A stretch of 6,899 nucleotides of DNA from an uncultured Bacteroidales bacterium (lineage in GTDB: Bacteria > Bacteroidota > Bacteroidia > Bacteroidales > WCHB1-69). Of this stretch, positions 6,386 through 6,899 are shown piece by piece. Both the position numbers and the translations under genes were made by a program. The first letter of the stretch is position 1. Every line of letters begins with the position of its first letter. Where the stretch lies: positions 1-6,899 of the forward strand of contig CALAVA010000041.1 in the NCBI GenBank assembly GCA_937892025.1, in the 5' to 3' direction. The notes beneath the pieces are model-generated. The model made no database searches and was not told where the DNA came from. It worked only from the letters and a program-made list of their open reading frames with translations.

Positions 6386-6789
6386 TTTTGTCAAGTTTTT
6401 TAGCCTCAACTATCATACCTATAAGTTCGGAAATTGTGTTGTCCGGACTTATTTATTTGGGGTCAAATGTTTGGATATGTATTTTTGTGGCTACTATAGG
6501 AAATTTCTTGGGAGGGCTTACTACTTATTTCTTGGGATACCTCGGCAAATGGGAATGGGTGGAAAAATATATGAAAACACCTCGACAAAAAATTGAAGAT
6601 TTTCAGAAAAAAATACAAAAATATGGCGTTTATTCGGCCTTTTTTGCATGGTTGCCATTTGTCGGTGATTTAATTGCATTAGGCTTGGGGTTTATGCGTA
6701 TCAATCCCGTTAAAGTGGCTGTACTGATGTTGGCAGGTAGGTTTGTCCGATTTGTCGTTTCCGGATTGACAATTGCTCAAATCTTATAA
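6349..6789 (+). CDS. yqaA: YqaA family inner-membrane protein (DedA/VTT-like)
   Basis: A 146-residue polytopic membrane protein of the SNARE-associated/VTT (DedA-like) superfamily, matching the short YqaA branch in length. Landmarks are LGYLGLFLSSFLASTIIPIS (7-26) with Glu28 just after, a hydrophobic stretch LSGLIYLGSNVWICIFVATI, then GNFLGGLTTYFLGYLG (51-66), a basic loop with KWEWVEKYMKTPRQK, WLPFVGDLIALGLGFMR (101-117) and GRFVRF (130-135). The superfamily is linked to lipid scrambling or transport and envelope homeostasis; the substrate of YqaA proteins is not something I can name. The start agrees with the family N-terminus, and the ATG lies in the loop of a 14-bp hairpin. It is the last gene of the rightward run, with the stop at 6787-6789. 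Confidence 0.85.
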   Translation: MEKLIKLGYLGLFLSSFLASTIIPISSEIVLSGLIYLGSNVWICIFVATIGNFLGGLTTYFLGYLGKWEWVEKYMKTPRQKIEDFQKKIQKYGVYSAFFAWLPFVGDLIALGLGFMRINPVKVAVLMLAGRFVRFVVSGLTIAQIL

Positions 6790-6798
6790 ATTTTGAGG

Positions 6799-6824
6799 AA
6801 AACGCACTTTTGTAGCAGTTTTTT
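6799..6824 (+). terminator. Weak candidate terminator after the pyrH operon
   Basis: AAAACGC (6799-6805) can pair with GC plus GTTTT (6815-6822, one bulged A), and the T run continues to 6824. It sits 10 bases after the last stop codon, which is where a terminator is expected. The stem is AU-rich and bulged, so the call is weak. Confidence 0.25.
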
Positions 6825-6870
6825 CAAAAAAAGTATTCTCTCAATATAAATGTGTTAATTTATAAATAGT

Positions 6871-6896
6871 CTGATAATCAGTATTTTACCCCCCCC
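6871..6896. other. Short palindrome followed by a run of eight C
   Basis: CTGATAATCAG (6871-6881) is a palindrome around a single A, and eight C follow at 6889-6896. Nothing else in this AT-rich window has such a C run. The palindrome might be an operator for a gene to the right. The C run may simply mark an assembly edge or a slippage-prone tract. Confidence 0.35.
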
Positions 6897-6899
6897 TAT

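Noticed and set aside
1..6899. CRISPR array, tRNA or rRNA genes
   Set aside because: No regularly spaced repeats and no tRNA- or rRNA-like sequence were seen on either strand.

Overview
The window looks like a piece of a low-GC Bacteroidota chromosome. The evidence is a textbook Bacteroidota promoter (TTG, 20-bp spacer, TAACTTTG) in front of pyrH, a 2TM-domain protein of a type common in this phylum, A-rich sequence instead of clear Shine-Dalgarno sites before most starts, and a phosphate butyryltransferase. The genus cannot be named from the sequence.

Left half (about 1-3344, all on the minus strand): a restriction-modification locus read leftwards. It starts with an intact HTH-bearing DNA methyltransferase (1752-3344), followed 2 bp later by an intact TdeIII-like type II restriction endonuclease (973-1749). 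One base after that begins the N-terminal fragment of a second endonuclease that appears related to the first (657-971), broken by a TGA where a tryptophan is expected. Three bases further on is the N-terminal half of a DUF1016/YhcG-type nuclease gene (24-653), broken by an in-frame TAA and cut off at its 3' end near what may be an insertion-sequence terminus. The methylase and nuclease pair could still work; the downstream half of the operon is decaying.

Middle (3345-3692): a divergent intergenic region with a probable promoter on each strand and no gene.

Right half (3693-6789, all on the plus strand): a compact run of housekeeping genes with 25-42 bp gaps: pyrH (UMP kinase), a small 2TM membrane protein, frr (ribosome recycling factor), ptb (phosphate butyryl/acetyltransferase) and a YqaA/DedA-like membrane protein. 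The pyrH-frr part serves nucleotide supply and translation; ptb points to acyl-phosphate fermentation. A perfect 14-bp inverted repeat places the start codon of the yqaA-like gene in a hairpin loop, which is the most striking non-coding structure here. The last 110 bases hold a weak terminator candidate, a short palindrome and a run of eight C.

No clearly new system is evident. The best leads are the tandem related endonucleases packed with a DUF1016 gene behind one methylase, and the start-codon hairpin.
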